From the NCBI RefSeq assembly GCF_019059575.1, contig NW_024883054.1, positions 62,001 through 126,000 of the forward strand: 64,000 bases of DNA, given 5' to 3'. Shown here piece after piece: positions 11,001 to 23,300 of this stretch (positions are counted from its first letter, which is position 1; each line of letters opens with the position of its first letter). A program made the translations under genes and the position numbers. This stretch comes from Amphibalanus amphitrite. Taxonomy: Eukaryota; Arthropoda; Thecostraca; Balanomorpha; Balanidae. The notes under the pieces are model-generated. The model saw only the letters and a program-made list of their open reading frames with translations, had not been told where the DNA came from and ran no database searches.

Positions 11001-11009
11001 TTGCTTTTG
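11001..11009. repeat. 9-bp target-site duplication, left copy
   Basis: TTGCTTTTG, repeated exactly at 15056-15064 around the foldback element. Confidence 0.9.
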
Positions 11010-11139
11010 ACGTGCGTGAAGTTAGCGTCGTATTCCGCGACGGATTCAGCGTCGAGTCCGAATTTCAACTAAACCCAACCTATCCGATGCAGTTTGGGAC
11101 GCTGATTCCGAATATCGTATTCATTTCAAATTTCAAGGT

Positions 11140-12150
11140 CATCTTCAAGGTCAAATCACGGATTGAAATTGAGTCCCCGATTTTTCCTACACCGATCGTC
11201 CGATCCGATTTCTGAAGGTCGCATTCGAAAGCTAGGGTCAGAATCTCGAATTCCCTAATATATACCTTATTAAAAATATTTGACCTTAAAGGTCAAATCA
11301 CGGATTGAAATTTTGAGTCCCATCATTTTTTCTACACCGATCGCCCGATCCGAATTCTGATGGTCGCATTCGATAGCTAGGGTCAGAATCTCGAGTTCCC
11401 TAATATATACCTTATTAAAAATATTTGACCTTAAAGGTCAAATCACGGATTGAAATTTTGAGTCCCCTATTTTTTCTACACCGATCGTCCGATCCAATTT
11501 CTGATGGTCGCATTCGATAGCTAGGGTCAGAATCTCGAGTTCCCTAATATATACCTTATTAAAAATATTTGACCTTAAAGGTCAAATCACGGATTGAAAT
11601 TTTGAGTCCCCCTATTTTTTCTACACCGATCGTCCGATCCAATTTCTGATGGTCGCATTCGATAGCTAGGGTCAGAATCTCGAGTTCCCTAATATATACC
11701 TTATTAAAAATATTTGACCTTAAAGGTCAAATCACGGATTAAAATTTTGAGTCCCCCTATTTTTCTACACCGATCGTCCGATCCAATTTCTGATGGTCGC
11801 ATTCGATAGCTAGGGTCAGAATCTCGAGTTCCCTAATATATACCTTATTAAAAATATATGACCTTAAAGGTCAAATCACGGATTGAAATTTTGAGTCCCC
11901 CTATTTTTTCTACACCGATCGTCCGATCCAATTTCTGATGGTCGCATTCGTAGCTAGGGTCAGAATCTCGAGTTCCCTAATATATACATTATTAAAAATA
12001 TTTGACCTTAAAGGTCAAATCACGGATTGAAATTTTGAGTCCCCCTATTTTTTCTACACCGATCGTCCGATCCAATTTCTGATGGTCGCATTCGATAGCC
12101 AGGGTCAGAATCTCGAGTTCCCTAATACATACCTTATTAAAAATATTTCA
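11140..12150 (+). repeat. Foldback left arm: ~7 tandem 145-bp units
   Basis: Successive TTGACCTTAAAGGTCAAATC starts at 11280, 11425 and 11569 show the 144-146-bp period. Units differ by only a few bases. Confidence 0.9.
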
Positions 12151-12164
12151 CCTTAAAGGTTAAA

Positions 12165-14930
12165 GGACTCAAAATTTCAATCCGTGATTTGACCTTTAAG
12201 GTCAAATATTTTTAATAAGGTATATATTAGGGAATTCGAGATTCTGACCCTAGCTATCGAATGCGACCTTCAGAAATCGGATCGGACGATCGGTGTAGAA
12301 AAAATCGGGGGACTCAAAATTTCAATCCGTGATGTGACCTTTAAGGTCGAATATCCGTGATTTGACCTTTAAGGTCAAATATTTTTAATAAGGTATACAT
12401 TAGGGAACTCGAGATTCTGACCCTAGCTATCGAATGCGACCATCAGAAATCGGATCGGACGATCGGTGTAGAAAAAATTGGGGACTCAAAATTTCAATCC
12501 GTGATTTGACCTTTAAGGTCAAATATTTTTAATAAGGTATATATTAGGGAACTCGAGATTCTGACCCTAGCTATCGAATGCGACCATCAGAAATTGGATC
12601 GGACGATCGGTGTAGAAAAAATAGGGGGACTCAAAATTTCAATCCGTGATTTGACCTTTAAGGTCAAATATTTTTAATAAGGTATATATTAGGGAATTCG
12701 AGATTCTGACCCTAGCTATCGAATGCGACCTTCAGAAATCGGATCGGACGATCGGTGTAGAAAAATCGGGGGACTCAAAATTTCAATCCGTGATGTGACC
12801 TTTAAGGTCGAATATCCGTGATTGGACCATTAAGGTCAAATATTTTTAATAAGGTATATATCAGGGAACTCGAGATTCTGACCCTAGCTATCGAATGCGA
12901 CCATCAGAAATTGGATCGGACGATCGGTGTAGAAAAAATAGGGGACTCAAAATTTCAATCCGTGATTTGACCTTTAAGGTCAAATATTTTTAATAAGGTA
13001 TATATTAGGGAACTCGAGATTCTGACCCTAGCTATCGAATGCGACCATCAGAAATTGGATCGGACGATCGGTGTAGAAAAAATAGGGGACTCAAAATTTC
13101 AATCCGTGATTTGACCTTTAAGGTCAAATATTTTTAATAAGGTATATAAAGGGAACTCGAGATTCTGACCCTAGCTATCGAATGCGACCATCAGAAATTG
13201 GATCGGACGATCGGTGTAGAAAAAATAGGGGACTCAAAATTTCAATCCGTGATTTGACCTTTAAGGTCAAATATTTTTAATAAGGTATATATTAGGGAAT
13301 TCGAGATTCTGACCCTAGCTATCGAATGCGACCTTCAGAAATCGGATCGGACGATCGGTGTAGAAAAAATAGGGGACTCAAAATTTCAATCCGTGATTTG
13401 ACCTTTAAGGTCAAATATTTTTAATAAGGTATATATTAGGAAATTCGAGATTCTGACCCTAGCTATCGAATGCGACCATCAGAAATTGGATCGGACGATC
13501 GGTGTAGAACAAATTGGGGACTCAAAATTTCAATCCGTGATTTGACCTTTAAGGTCAAATATTTTTGAATCCATGACCGGTTTCCACCGGCGGTATATTG
13601 CAAACAGTGAACATGATGAGGTGCAAGTTCATATACAGGTGGCGCTACTGGCGGGCAGGGAATAGGAACAGGGACAGTCACAGTTAATAAATTAGTAAAG
13701 TAGACATGTTATTTGTTAGAGGTTAGGGAGATGCCAGTAGCGTCAAATAGGCCATCAACCATGAGTGCAAGATAAATCAAACTCCGCACCGGAACCGCAT
13801 AGTCGGGCGTGACACCGGCAGTAGGCATGTCGCCATGCCTACTGCCTACTGCCATGCCTACTGACCCTATGGTATATATATTGACCTTTAAGGTTTTTAA
13901 TAAGGTATATATTAGGGAACTCGAGATTCTGACCCTAGCTATCGAATGCGACCATCAGAAATCGGATCGGACGATCGGTGTAGAAAAAATTGGGGACTCA
14001 AAATATCAATCCGTGATGTGACCTTTAAGGTCGAATATCCGTGATTTGACCTTTAAGGTCAAATATTTTTAATAAGGTATATATTAGGGAACTCGAGATT
14101 CTGACCCTAGCTATCGAATGCGACCATCAGAAATCGGATCGGACGATCGGTGTAGAAAAAATTGGGGACTCAAAATTTCAATCCGTGATTTGACCTTTAA
14201 GGTCAAATATTTTTAATAAGGTATATATTAGGGAACTCGAGATTCTGACCCTAGCTATCGAATGCGACCATCAGAAATTGGATCGGACGATCGGTGTAGA
14301 AAAAATAGGGGGACTCAAAATTTTAATCCGTGATTTGACCTTTAAGGTCAAATATTTTTAATAAGGTATATATTAGGGAACTCGAGATTCTGACCCTAGC
14401 TATCGAATGCGACCATCAGAAATCGGATCGGACGATCGGTGTAGAAAAAATAGGGGGACTCAAAATTTCAATCCGTGATTTGACCTTTAAGGTCAAATAT
14501 TTTTAATAAGGTATATATTAGGGAACTCGAGATTCTGACCCTAGCTATCGAATGCGACCATCAGAAATTGGATCGGACGATCGGTGTAGAAAAAATAGGG
14601 CGACTCAAAATTTCAATCCGTGATTTGACCTTTAAGGTCAAATATTTTTAATAAGGTATATATTAGAGAACTCGAGATTCTGACCCTAGCTATCGAATGC
14701 GACCATCAGAATTCGGATCGGGCGATCGGTGTAGAAAAAATAGGGGACTCAAAATTTCAATCCGTGATTTGACCTTTAAGGTCAAATATTTTTAATAAGG
14801 TATATATTAGGGAATTCGAGATTCTGACCCTAGCTTTCGAATGCGGCCTTCAGAAATCGGATCGGACGATCGGTGTAGGAAAAATCGGGGACTCAATTTC
14901 AATCCGTGATTTGACCTTGAAGATGACCTT
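12165..14930 (-). repeat. Foldback right arm: ~17 inverted 145-bp units plus insert
   Basis: The same unit runs in reverse orientation. Some units carry an extra partial repeat (GATGTGACCTTTAAGGTCGAAT, near 12330, 12790 and 14010). The arm is interrupted by non-repeat sequence at 13567-13885. Confidence 0.9.
13567..13885. other. Unique segment inside foldback right arm
   Basis: About 320 bp unlike the repeat unit, starting after an array unit and ending at a partial unit (TTGACCTTTAAGGTTTTTAA). It includes a short repeat of CATGCCTACTGCC (13835-13862). No coding or terminal repeats are seen; it could be an insertion, a captured fragment or the remnant of the element's former core. Confidence 0.5.
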
Positions 14931-15496
14931 GAAATTTGAAATGAATACGATATTCGGAATCAGCGTCCCAAACTGCATCGGATAGGTTGGGTTTAGTTGA
15001 AATTCGGACTCGACGCTGAATCCGTCGCGGAATACGACGCTAACTTCACGGACGTTTGCTTTTGTGGTTTAGTTAACACACTGCCACATTTTGTGTGATG
15101 ATGTGAATGGCGAAACAATGAGGTCCTAATGATTCGAGAAGATATTCGGATCTATATCTGCAGCAAAACTATAATCGTTATTAATAAATGCATTGCAAAC
15201 TTTTAACTAGTAATCTTAGGCGACTCGTTAAATCTAGTTATATATAGTTGCATTAGAAATGCTTTAAACGTTTTGGGGTTATTTTGGGAGATAAAACGAT
15301 ATAGAGCCTAGGTGACACTGAAAATGAAACATCCGTTTTCGCACGTTTACCGATTCTGTTTGTTATCGATAATAGCCAGAAGTGAAAAAGATTCACTTAC
15401 CTACTATGCCTCTAAGGAATCTAGGAATGGGTCTTCCACAGCTGTGTTGGTCAGACCTGGAAAAGGAGGTAATTTTTTATTCTGCGTCTGTTGCAG

Positions 15497-15558
15497 GTGA
15501 CACCGGACCGCTGTGTGTCCAGTCCAGTGGAACGTCCTGCACCGCCACTCACCCCATC
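15497..15558 (+). CDS. Otopetrin long isoform, exon 3 (candidate)
   Basis: A good acceptor (TTTTTTATTCTGCGTCTGTTGCAG) and a GTAAGG donor enclose 62 nt. Read in phase 0 from exon 2 it gives VTPDRCVSSPVERPAPPLTP plus two bases (TC). That leaves phase 2, exactly what the acceptor at 46324 needs, so the junction codon becomes TCG (Ser). The peptide is proline-rich with no recognised domain. A very long CT repeat starts a few bases inside the following intron. Confidence 0.5.
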
Positions 15559-15562
15559 GTAA

Positions 15563-16599
<1,037 letters not shown>

Positions 16600-17081
16600 G
16601 CCGTAAAATCACCGGGTGCAGGCGATGTCATTACCGGCCGGTAGCAGGCCGCCGCCAGCGCTGATCATTAACTCTGGGAAATTGCCCAGTGAAATGAGGC
16701 TGCCGGGGACCTGCGCGCCGCCAGGCTCCAACTGGCGGATCCCTGCAGACCCTCTGGGACCGACTGCGCCGCTCGGCGGGTCCTCTCGGCCGGCGCGGGA
16801 GCAGTGTTTATTGGCGGCGCTGCTGGCGGCACGCAGCGGTGAGCGGACGAACGCCGGGACAGCCGGGCCGCCGCCGCCGCGCGCGCGCCGCGCAGTGCTC
16901 AGTGCTCACTGTATCGATTCGCAGGCGCCGCCGATCCGGCTGGAAAGGCTGCGCGTGCCGTGCCGGGCGCCGGTCGATAGTGGAGCCGGCGCGCCGGCCG
17001 CTGGCGCTCCTTTGTTGTGGTGGGCGTTCCGCGCGCCAGTCGGCCGCTGGCGGGGCACGGGCGCGCGCGCGGCCAGCAGCC
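16600..17081 (+). promoter_or_regulatory. CpG-rich promoter / 5'UTR of short otopetrin isoform
   Basis: A strongly GC- and CpG-rich stretch, with CGCGCG runs, sits directly before the candidate start at 17082. Long open frames on both strands here reflect composition. No TATA box is evident. The role is inferred from position. Confidence 0.4.
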
Positions 17082-17320
17082 ATGGACTCGGCCAGTGTGC
17101 CGCTGGCCACGGTGGACTCGATAGACAGTGAGGCGGACTTTGTGGACGGCGTGGACGCGGCTCTGGCCGTGGCCGGTGACACGGGCGGAGGCCATGACAC
17201 CGAGCAGCGGCCGCCCGCCGAACCGGCGCTCTGCCTCTCCAACCGCGCCGTCACGCCGATGCTGGAAGGGGGCGGCAGCGTGGTGGCCCGCCTCAACGTG
17301 GATGCCAACGGGTCCGGCAA
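17082..17320 (+). CDS. Otop: Otopetrin short isoform, alternative exon 1
   Basis: ATG in context AGCCATGG opens 79 codons plus two bases, ending at GTAAGT (17321). The peptide starts MDSASVPLATVDSIDSEADF and ends VVARLNVDANGSG plus AA; splicing to the G at 46324 makes Lys, then TACFRILSLVYAKLL of transmembrane segment 1. Phase 2 is therefore exact. The sequence is acidic then Arg-containing, as cytosolic N-termini of otopetrins often are. An upstream three-exon alternative reaches the same acceptor in the same phase. Confidence 0.65.
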
Positions 17321-20300
17321 GTAAGTTCGCTTCAACGGAGAGTTGTCGGCTGCAGTGCTGCGTATAAAATCCAGCCTGACCGCCGCGCTGCACGGCCGCT
17401 TGTGTACCGGCAGTGGCTGGTTAGCCTCCGTCATTGTCGTGTTGATAAATGGCTGTTGTTCATCTAGCCTCATTCAGTCGCCGCCGAGTTGCGGATTGCC
17501 ATTGTATTTCCAGTGAGCTCCACTGTAGACTTACAGCTACTGAATACCGATGTATCTGCTCCGTCACAATCTGAGCTGCGCGTGTGGCCTCGGCGGGTTG
17601 TTTCACCCCTTTACGACCGCTCTCCAGTCCATTCCAAACAAACTGTGCCGCCGCTAGCGGGTAGTGTGTGGGTGGTCGGGGCGACCCGGCTCGCCACTGC
17701 AGCTATCTTACTCAGTAGCAGCCAGCGGGTCACTGCTACCTGCCAGTGTGTATAACGTGCCACTTCCGCAACAGTTTGGGGCAGCCACCGGCGCGGTGGG
17801 GAGGGGAGGCTGCTGGCACGGATCACCAGGACTGCCGGCGAGTGACAGGCCCGCTGAAAGGCGAGGTCTGTCTCGGCTCGTCCCCTGGGAAATGTCAGAC
17901 CGGTGTATCACAGGGTTCACGAGTCTCCTAGGCTGGCCGCAGTGGCTCAATGAGTCACTCTAAAGCCCATGAGACCCGTGATTTGCCATTTCTCTAGCTG
18001 TGATTTCATTAGATTAAAGCCGCTGCGATCCCACGGGACAATTAAAACGGATTCTATTCTCGGCTTTGGTTTATCACTTGGGCTGCCCTTCGCATCGGCA
18101 ATGCCAAAGGTGTATAGCTCACCCGTCCTCAGCACTGCTATCGACAGCACATTAGGGTTCGACCCGATGTTCAGTGCCATCAAATATCAATCATGTTTTA
18201 GACTTTCAACGAAAATTCGCTGGAGAGTGGAGAGCTAAAATGCAGTTCGTACGCGTTATTCGCTTCAACCGAATTCGGCTTTACGTCGCCGTATGTCATG
18301 TGCGAGATAAATGACCAGGCCATGGCGTAGTAACAATTCATAACCTAGTCAGCCGACGTGACGGCAACATAAAGTTTCCGAGTTTGGCAAGGGATGCTGT
18401 GCTCAGAAACAGTCCGCTACTTCCAGCAGTTCTGCAAATACTCCTTCTCGCGAAATATGTAGCTGAGGGGCTGCATCGATTCGCCTCGTGTCGGCAACTG
18501 TAAAATTGATCGGACTGAAGAGTAATCAACAAAGCTTGCTTTTCTAATCGATCAGAGCTTTGTAGAATCACAATACCTGAAGTGCAATTGAAGAACTGCT
18601 TGCCTTCAAATCTGGCCAGTTGTGGCCATTTTATGTGCGGGATTCAGGCACTTGTCAATAACCAGAGTGGCGTGCCATTCAGACCCTGAGTGAGTCACAA
18701 GGACACGCAGTCGTTCCGTTTGAACTTCAAAGGCTTACATTGGTCACGCGGCCAAAACTTGTGCCTACACCACCACCCCCGCGTTAGTGAGCTCACCGAC
18801 ACGGAGGGGCGTCACGGCCGCTGGCGACCACCGGATGGGACTGATGGGCGGGGATCGGTCGGTGACCGCGCTGTCCGCTCCGTCCCACTTCCTCCCCTAC
18901 TGACCCGGCGGTCACCACACTGGACCGTCCTGTCCTGCACCGCACCACTCCCCAGTCCCGTCCCGTGAACGGAAATGCAACTGGGATTCCTCTGCTAGCC
19001 GAGCATGGTGATCATGATCCATTGCAGATAATCATGATCCATTGCAGATGGACGATGTTTATTGCATGGTGAGAAGCAATGCAATGTTGCTTGCAACCTC
19101 CCCCTGTTGCAATTTGGGGAAGTACAACGGACACAAATGATGAATGAACGAATGCGCATTGAAGAAAGGACATTAGCTGATTGTCCTTATCGGTTTCAGT
19201 TCCAAAACCAACCGTTTTTCAAAGGAGATTTTGCTAAGTGCGGATTATATTACCTTCCTAGGCTTCGTACTTCCGGTTTCTGCTCGCTTCAGGACCGTAC
19301 CAGAGCTCCCTTATTCAGCCCCGCGCCGCGCCGGTTCCGGCGGGGGCGGCCGGGTGCGTGCTCCACCATCTGTCGTTGGCCGTCTCCCGCCGCCGGGAGC
19401 CGGCCGCATCCCACCCTCTCCGTGCGGCGCCCGTCGCCGGCGACAGCAACAGATGGTAACGGCCGTCGGCGCTCGCTCAGTAGTAACCGCTGTAGTAGCG
19501 GCTGCACATCGGAACGTGCCACGAATACACGCTCTGCAGGACGGCGCCGCCGGCGTCTCGGCGATGGCCGCAGCCGGTACGGGCGCGGCGCGTCCTTCCT
19601 ATTGTGGTCTGCGGTCGCACCCGCTCCCCTCCCACCGTACTGCCGGGTGCGTGTCGGGCCCGGTCGATGATTGGCCGGTGCGTGAGAGGGCGGCGAGCGG
19701 CGCGTGACGCCCGGCCGGCTGCCGTGTCCCGGGGCCGTTAGCCCGGCCAATGTGACAGCGGTGAGTGGGATCTGTCAGACGACACAGTGCGAATGTGCAT
19801 CATTTATAGAGACACGAGACAACACAACACGGGGCCCCAGGCGCAACGGAACCACAACGAGTCAACGGACTCCACTGAACACATAATTCAGTCTACTCAC
19901 ATTGGACACTGACAGCCAGCTCGGTAGGACAGGTCTGTATCGCCGTTCTCGGCGTCATTGCCCGGCGGCCGGCTGACCGACGGCGGCCGCTGCTCGGCTC
20001 CGCTCGGCCTCGAGCCTCTCCAGTCGCACGGTCAGCTCCGGGTCAAACTGGGCCGTCAGCTGGAGCGCCACGGAGGCGGCACGCGCCTTCAGCTGGGCCA
20101 CCTCGTCCAGGGCGGCGTCCAGCTGGCGGGCGGCCGCCTCCAGGTCGGCCACCACTCGGTCCAGCTGGGGAGCGTCCCCGGCCGCACCGCCGCCACTGGG
20201 CATCGCGCCGCCGCCAGACATCGCACCTGCCGCACACACGGGACGGTGCGACAGTGGAAGAGCACAACTGAGTTCACACACGCTCACATAACGATTGAGC

Positions 20301-23300
20301 AGCTGAAACGAAACATGAACAGTGTTACTTTCCGCACGAATATTTAAACGTATTCTTTTCTAATCAAGTACAAAGAGAGTTTCTTTGCACACCTCTTCCA
20401 CAACGATGACAAGTATCAAATATACACATGACAAAGTATTGCGACCCCGCCCCCATTCCGCCATTCCACGAGTGGCCGACGTCACTCCCGTCCCCACGTG
20501 CTCTGCAGATGTCCTGAAGGGGAAGGGAGGGAGAGCAGCCGCTGCGCCGTGGCCCTGCACGGGGATGTGTATAATCAATCACTCAGCTTCCGGCGTGCCT
20601 CAGCCGGCTGCGAAAACAAGCTGATGGCCAGCTGACCGAACGTGAATGGAGAGCCGTGAACCGCGATGTGTCTACAAAGGACTGACAGAGGGCTGAGTGT
20701 CGATAGCCTGGGGAGGAGCTCAGCTAGAGTGGCGTGGGCGTCCTCGGGTGACCGGCGACGCACCCCATCAGCCGCCGGCTCCGTGCAGCGGCTCGTCACG
20801 GTGCGCCGGCGGCCGGGCTGGTTTGCACCGAGACCGAGCTGGTCTGCACACAGACCGGGTGTGGTGAGTCGGTCTGCACGCCGGCGTCGGCCAGTTCCAC
20901 CACTAGCCGGCGCGGCGTGGCCGGCGGCTCCATCGGGCGGCCGTCCGTGCGGCGCCGGAGCCGGCCGTCCGCGATCAGACGCCACTGGTCGTCGAATACC
21001 TGTCGACCGGGACGGTCTGTCCGACCCCCAGACGGAGAGGCAGCTTTCTCGGCGGCCGGCCAGCTCGGCACGCACGGCCGAACGTCGCCGTCAGGGCCGG
21101 GGGCGCGTACGGCAGGCGCCGGCCGCCGAGGAGATTCCACAGGCGGCGGCCGTTGGGGCGATTCGACAGGCGCCGGCCGCTCAGTAGCCTCAGCACAGAC
21201 GGGGTCGGTACGCTGCACAGCTGCAATAGGCCCGGCACTGTGTGCGTCAGGCTCTGTTTGTTGCTCCACGCCAGTTGGTGAGAACAGCCCGACCCGGCGC
21301 CGGGGGAACACGGCCCGCCAGTAGAGCGGGTCGCTCATCTCCCGCTCGATGGTGCAGTGGGTGTTGGTCGGCACGTACAGGAGCTCCTCTATTATATCTT
21401 CCAGTCTCCGCCCGGGGCCGGGCGCTGGATCTGAGGGCGCCGCCGGACCGTCGGTCGGTCTCGGTCTTATCACAGTAGGGATGTCTTCCTCTTGAGGCGG
21501 CCAGCGAGCGCCGGGCGGCGTGCTGGGCAGGCACTCCTGGCGTTCCTCACTGAGCCCATCGTCACCGCGTGACGGCGGGCGGCGCCCATCGCCAGTGCCA
21601 CTTTTCCACTCCGGCTCTGCGCTCCGCTCCTGAAGCAGTCGAGTCCCAGAAACTCGGTCTGGACTTAGACACTGCTGTTTGTCCGGCACGGGGCGCCGCT
21701 GTTGAGAGAGCCGTGCTCCAGTAGCGGGGTGTGAGCTAAGCGGCTGATGACGTCCGTACTCCTGGTCAGGCTCAGCGCGCCGCTCACGAGGGAGCCGTGC
21801 TCTAGCGGCTCGGTTCGGGCTGAGCAGCTGCTGCTGCTCGTGCTCCTGGACCGCTTCAGCACGTCGTCCTAGCGGTAGTCGTGCTCTTGTGGTATGTTCT
21901 GGGCTGATCAACTGCTGACGCTCGCGTTCGTAGCCCGAGTGATGACGGCGCCGCTGCTTATCTCCCGAGGGATGTTGGTGCTGGTGCTGGTGCTGTTGGT
22001 GCTGGTGCTGCTGGTCCTCGATGGTGTGGGACTGCTGTGCGAGCTCTTCCGTCCCGTCTCCGTACAGCTGGTGGAACTCGGCCGGGGCCGGGGTCGGGCC
22101 GGTGGCCCCGGGAAATGTATCTGGGAAGAGCAGACTGCGGCCGGTGGTATCCAGGGAAGACTCGCTGGCGGTGGCCGGGTGCGGCGGCGACCGCTCGGGC
22201 CAGTTGCTGCCGCCGGCCGTCTGCCCCTCAGCCGGCGATTTAGGTGTGGAGGCGAACAGCCTGCCGGCTGTCGGCGGCCTCCTCGCCACCGGGGTCTCCG
22301 CCTCCGGCTGCCGACGGCTCTGGTGGTGCTGCTCGCCACGCGGCACAGGGTGCGCCATTCGACGCGCGAGCTGCAGTCTAAACACGTCTGGGTTGCGGTT
22401 CCAGGTGGCCGTCCTCCTGGAGCCGCCGGACCCGCCGGGCCGGGGCGCCGGGCAGGCCTGCACTGACGGCCGGGCGGGGGCGTGGTCCACCCTGCGTCTG
22501 TCCAACTTCTTCGGCTGGTTGTACTTGATCCAATTCATTTGAAGCTGGGGGGTATGATGCGTTATTTCAACTTGGTCGGTCACCTGTTCCATCACATTAG
22601 CGTGATTGATAAATGATGTCAGGTTATCGGAAGGTAGGCATTTACAACAGTTCGAACATAAAATACATATATGCTACCTGAACATGCATACCTGTCATTG
22701 TAATTTCTAATGTGTTGTACCCAGCGGGCAACAGTGCTTTTCATGGTTAACTAAATGACTTAATCGGCTTGTTTTGTCGTGGCGTTGGTACTACTAGTAC
22801 TAGTACTAGTACTAGTACTAGAAGTCTCAGTGTCTAGTAGGTCTAGTAGGTACTAGTAGTGGTCTCAAGATAAGGGCCCAGGCGACCTGTAGTTCGGATG
22901 CGGTGAATACCCTCACCCTCGCCACACCTCGAGTGGGGTTGGCGCTGGGTGGGAGGAGCTGGGTGCACTCGGCCCGAGCTGTGGCGAGGGTAAGGATATT
23001 CACCTCATCAAAACTACAGGTCGCCTGGCGGGCCCAGGCTGGGCCCTTATCTTGAGACCAATAGTACATGCATTGTTAACTGTAATCAGTCGAAGCTAAT
23101 GTCATCCTCAAAGTTTCCAACCAGTCAAAGGTGATAAAATAACAACCAGCCCAAAACTTCTATAGGTATCCTAATCTCAGGGGCGGAGCTTAGTTATTCA
23201 GTTGGTGGGGCGGCTGCCTCACCAACTTGCCATATTTCCCCACCAATAAGCGTTTTGCCCCACCAACTCAAGCTGATTTGTAGGACTTTGTTGCCTAGCA

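Larger units (their letters stand above)
11010..15055. mobile_element. 4.05-kb foldback element, Mutator-like by TSD
   Basis: The outer ~280 bp at left and right are near-identical inverted repeats (two mismatches noticed: base 5 of the end and one near the AAGG(T/C)CGCATTCG block). Flanks are perfect 9-bp duplications TTGCTTTTG. Internally, ~145-bp units run in + orientation from about 11140 to 12150 and in the opposite orientation from about 12165 to 14930, roughly two dozen in all. Each unit contains TGACCTTAAAGGTCA. No transposase is visible. Long inverted ends with a 9-bp duplication match MULE/foldback elements by known habit; the superfamily is inferred. Confidence 0.85.

Noticed and set aside
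16808..17473. 221-codon minus-strand frame opposite the short-isoform first exon
   Set aside because: GC-driven open frame antisense to a better supported exon; no domain seen.
19289..19750. Long frames on both strands at 19.3-19.75 kb
   Set aside because: Composition effect in GC-rich DNA; no domain and no convincing splice context.
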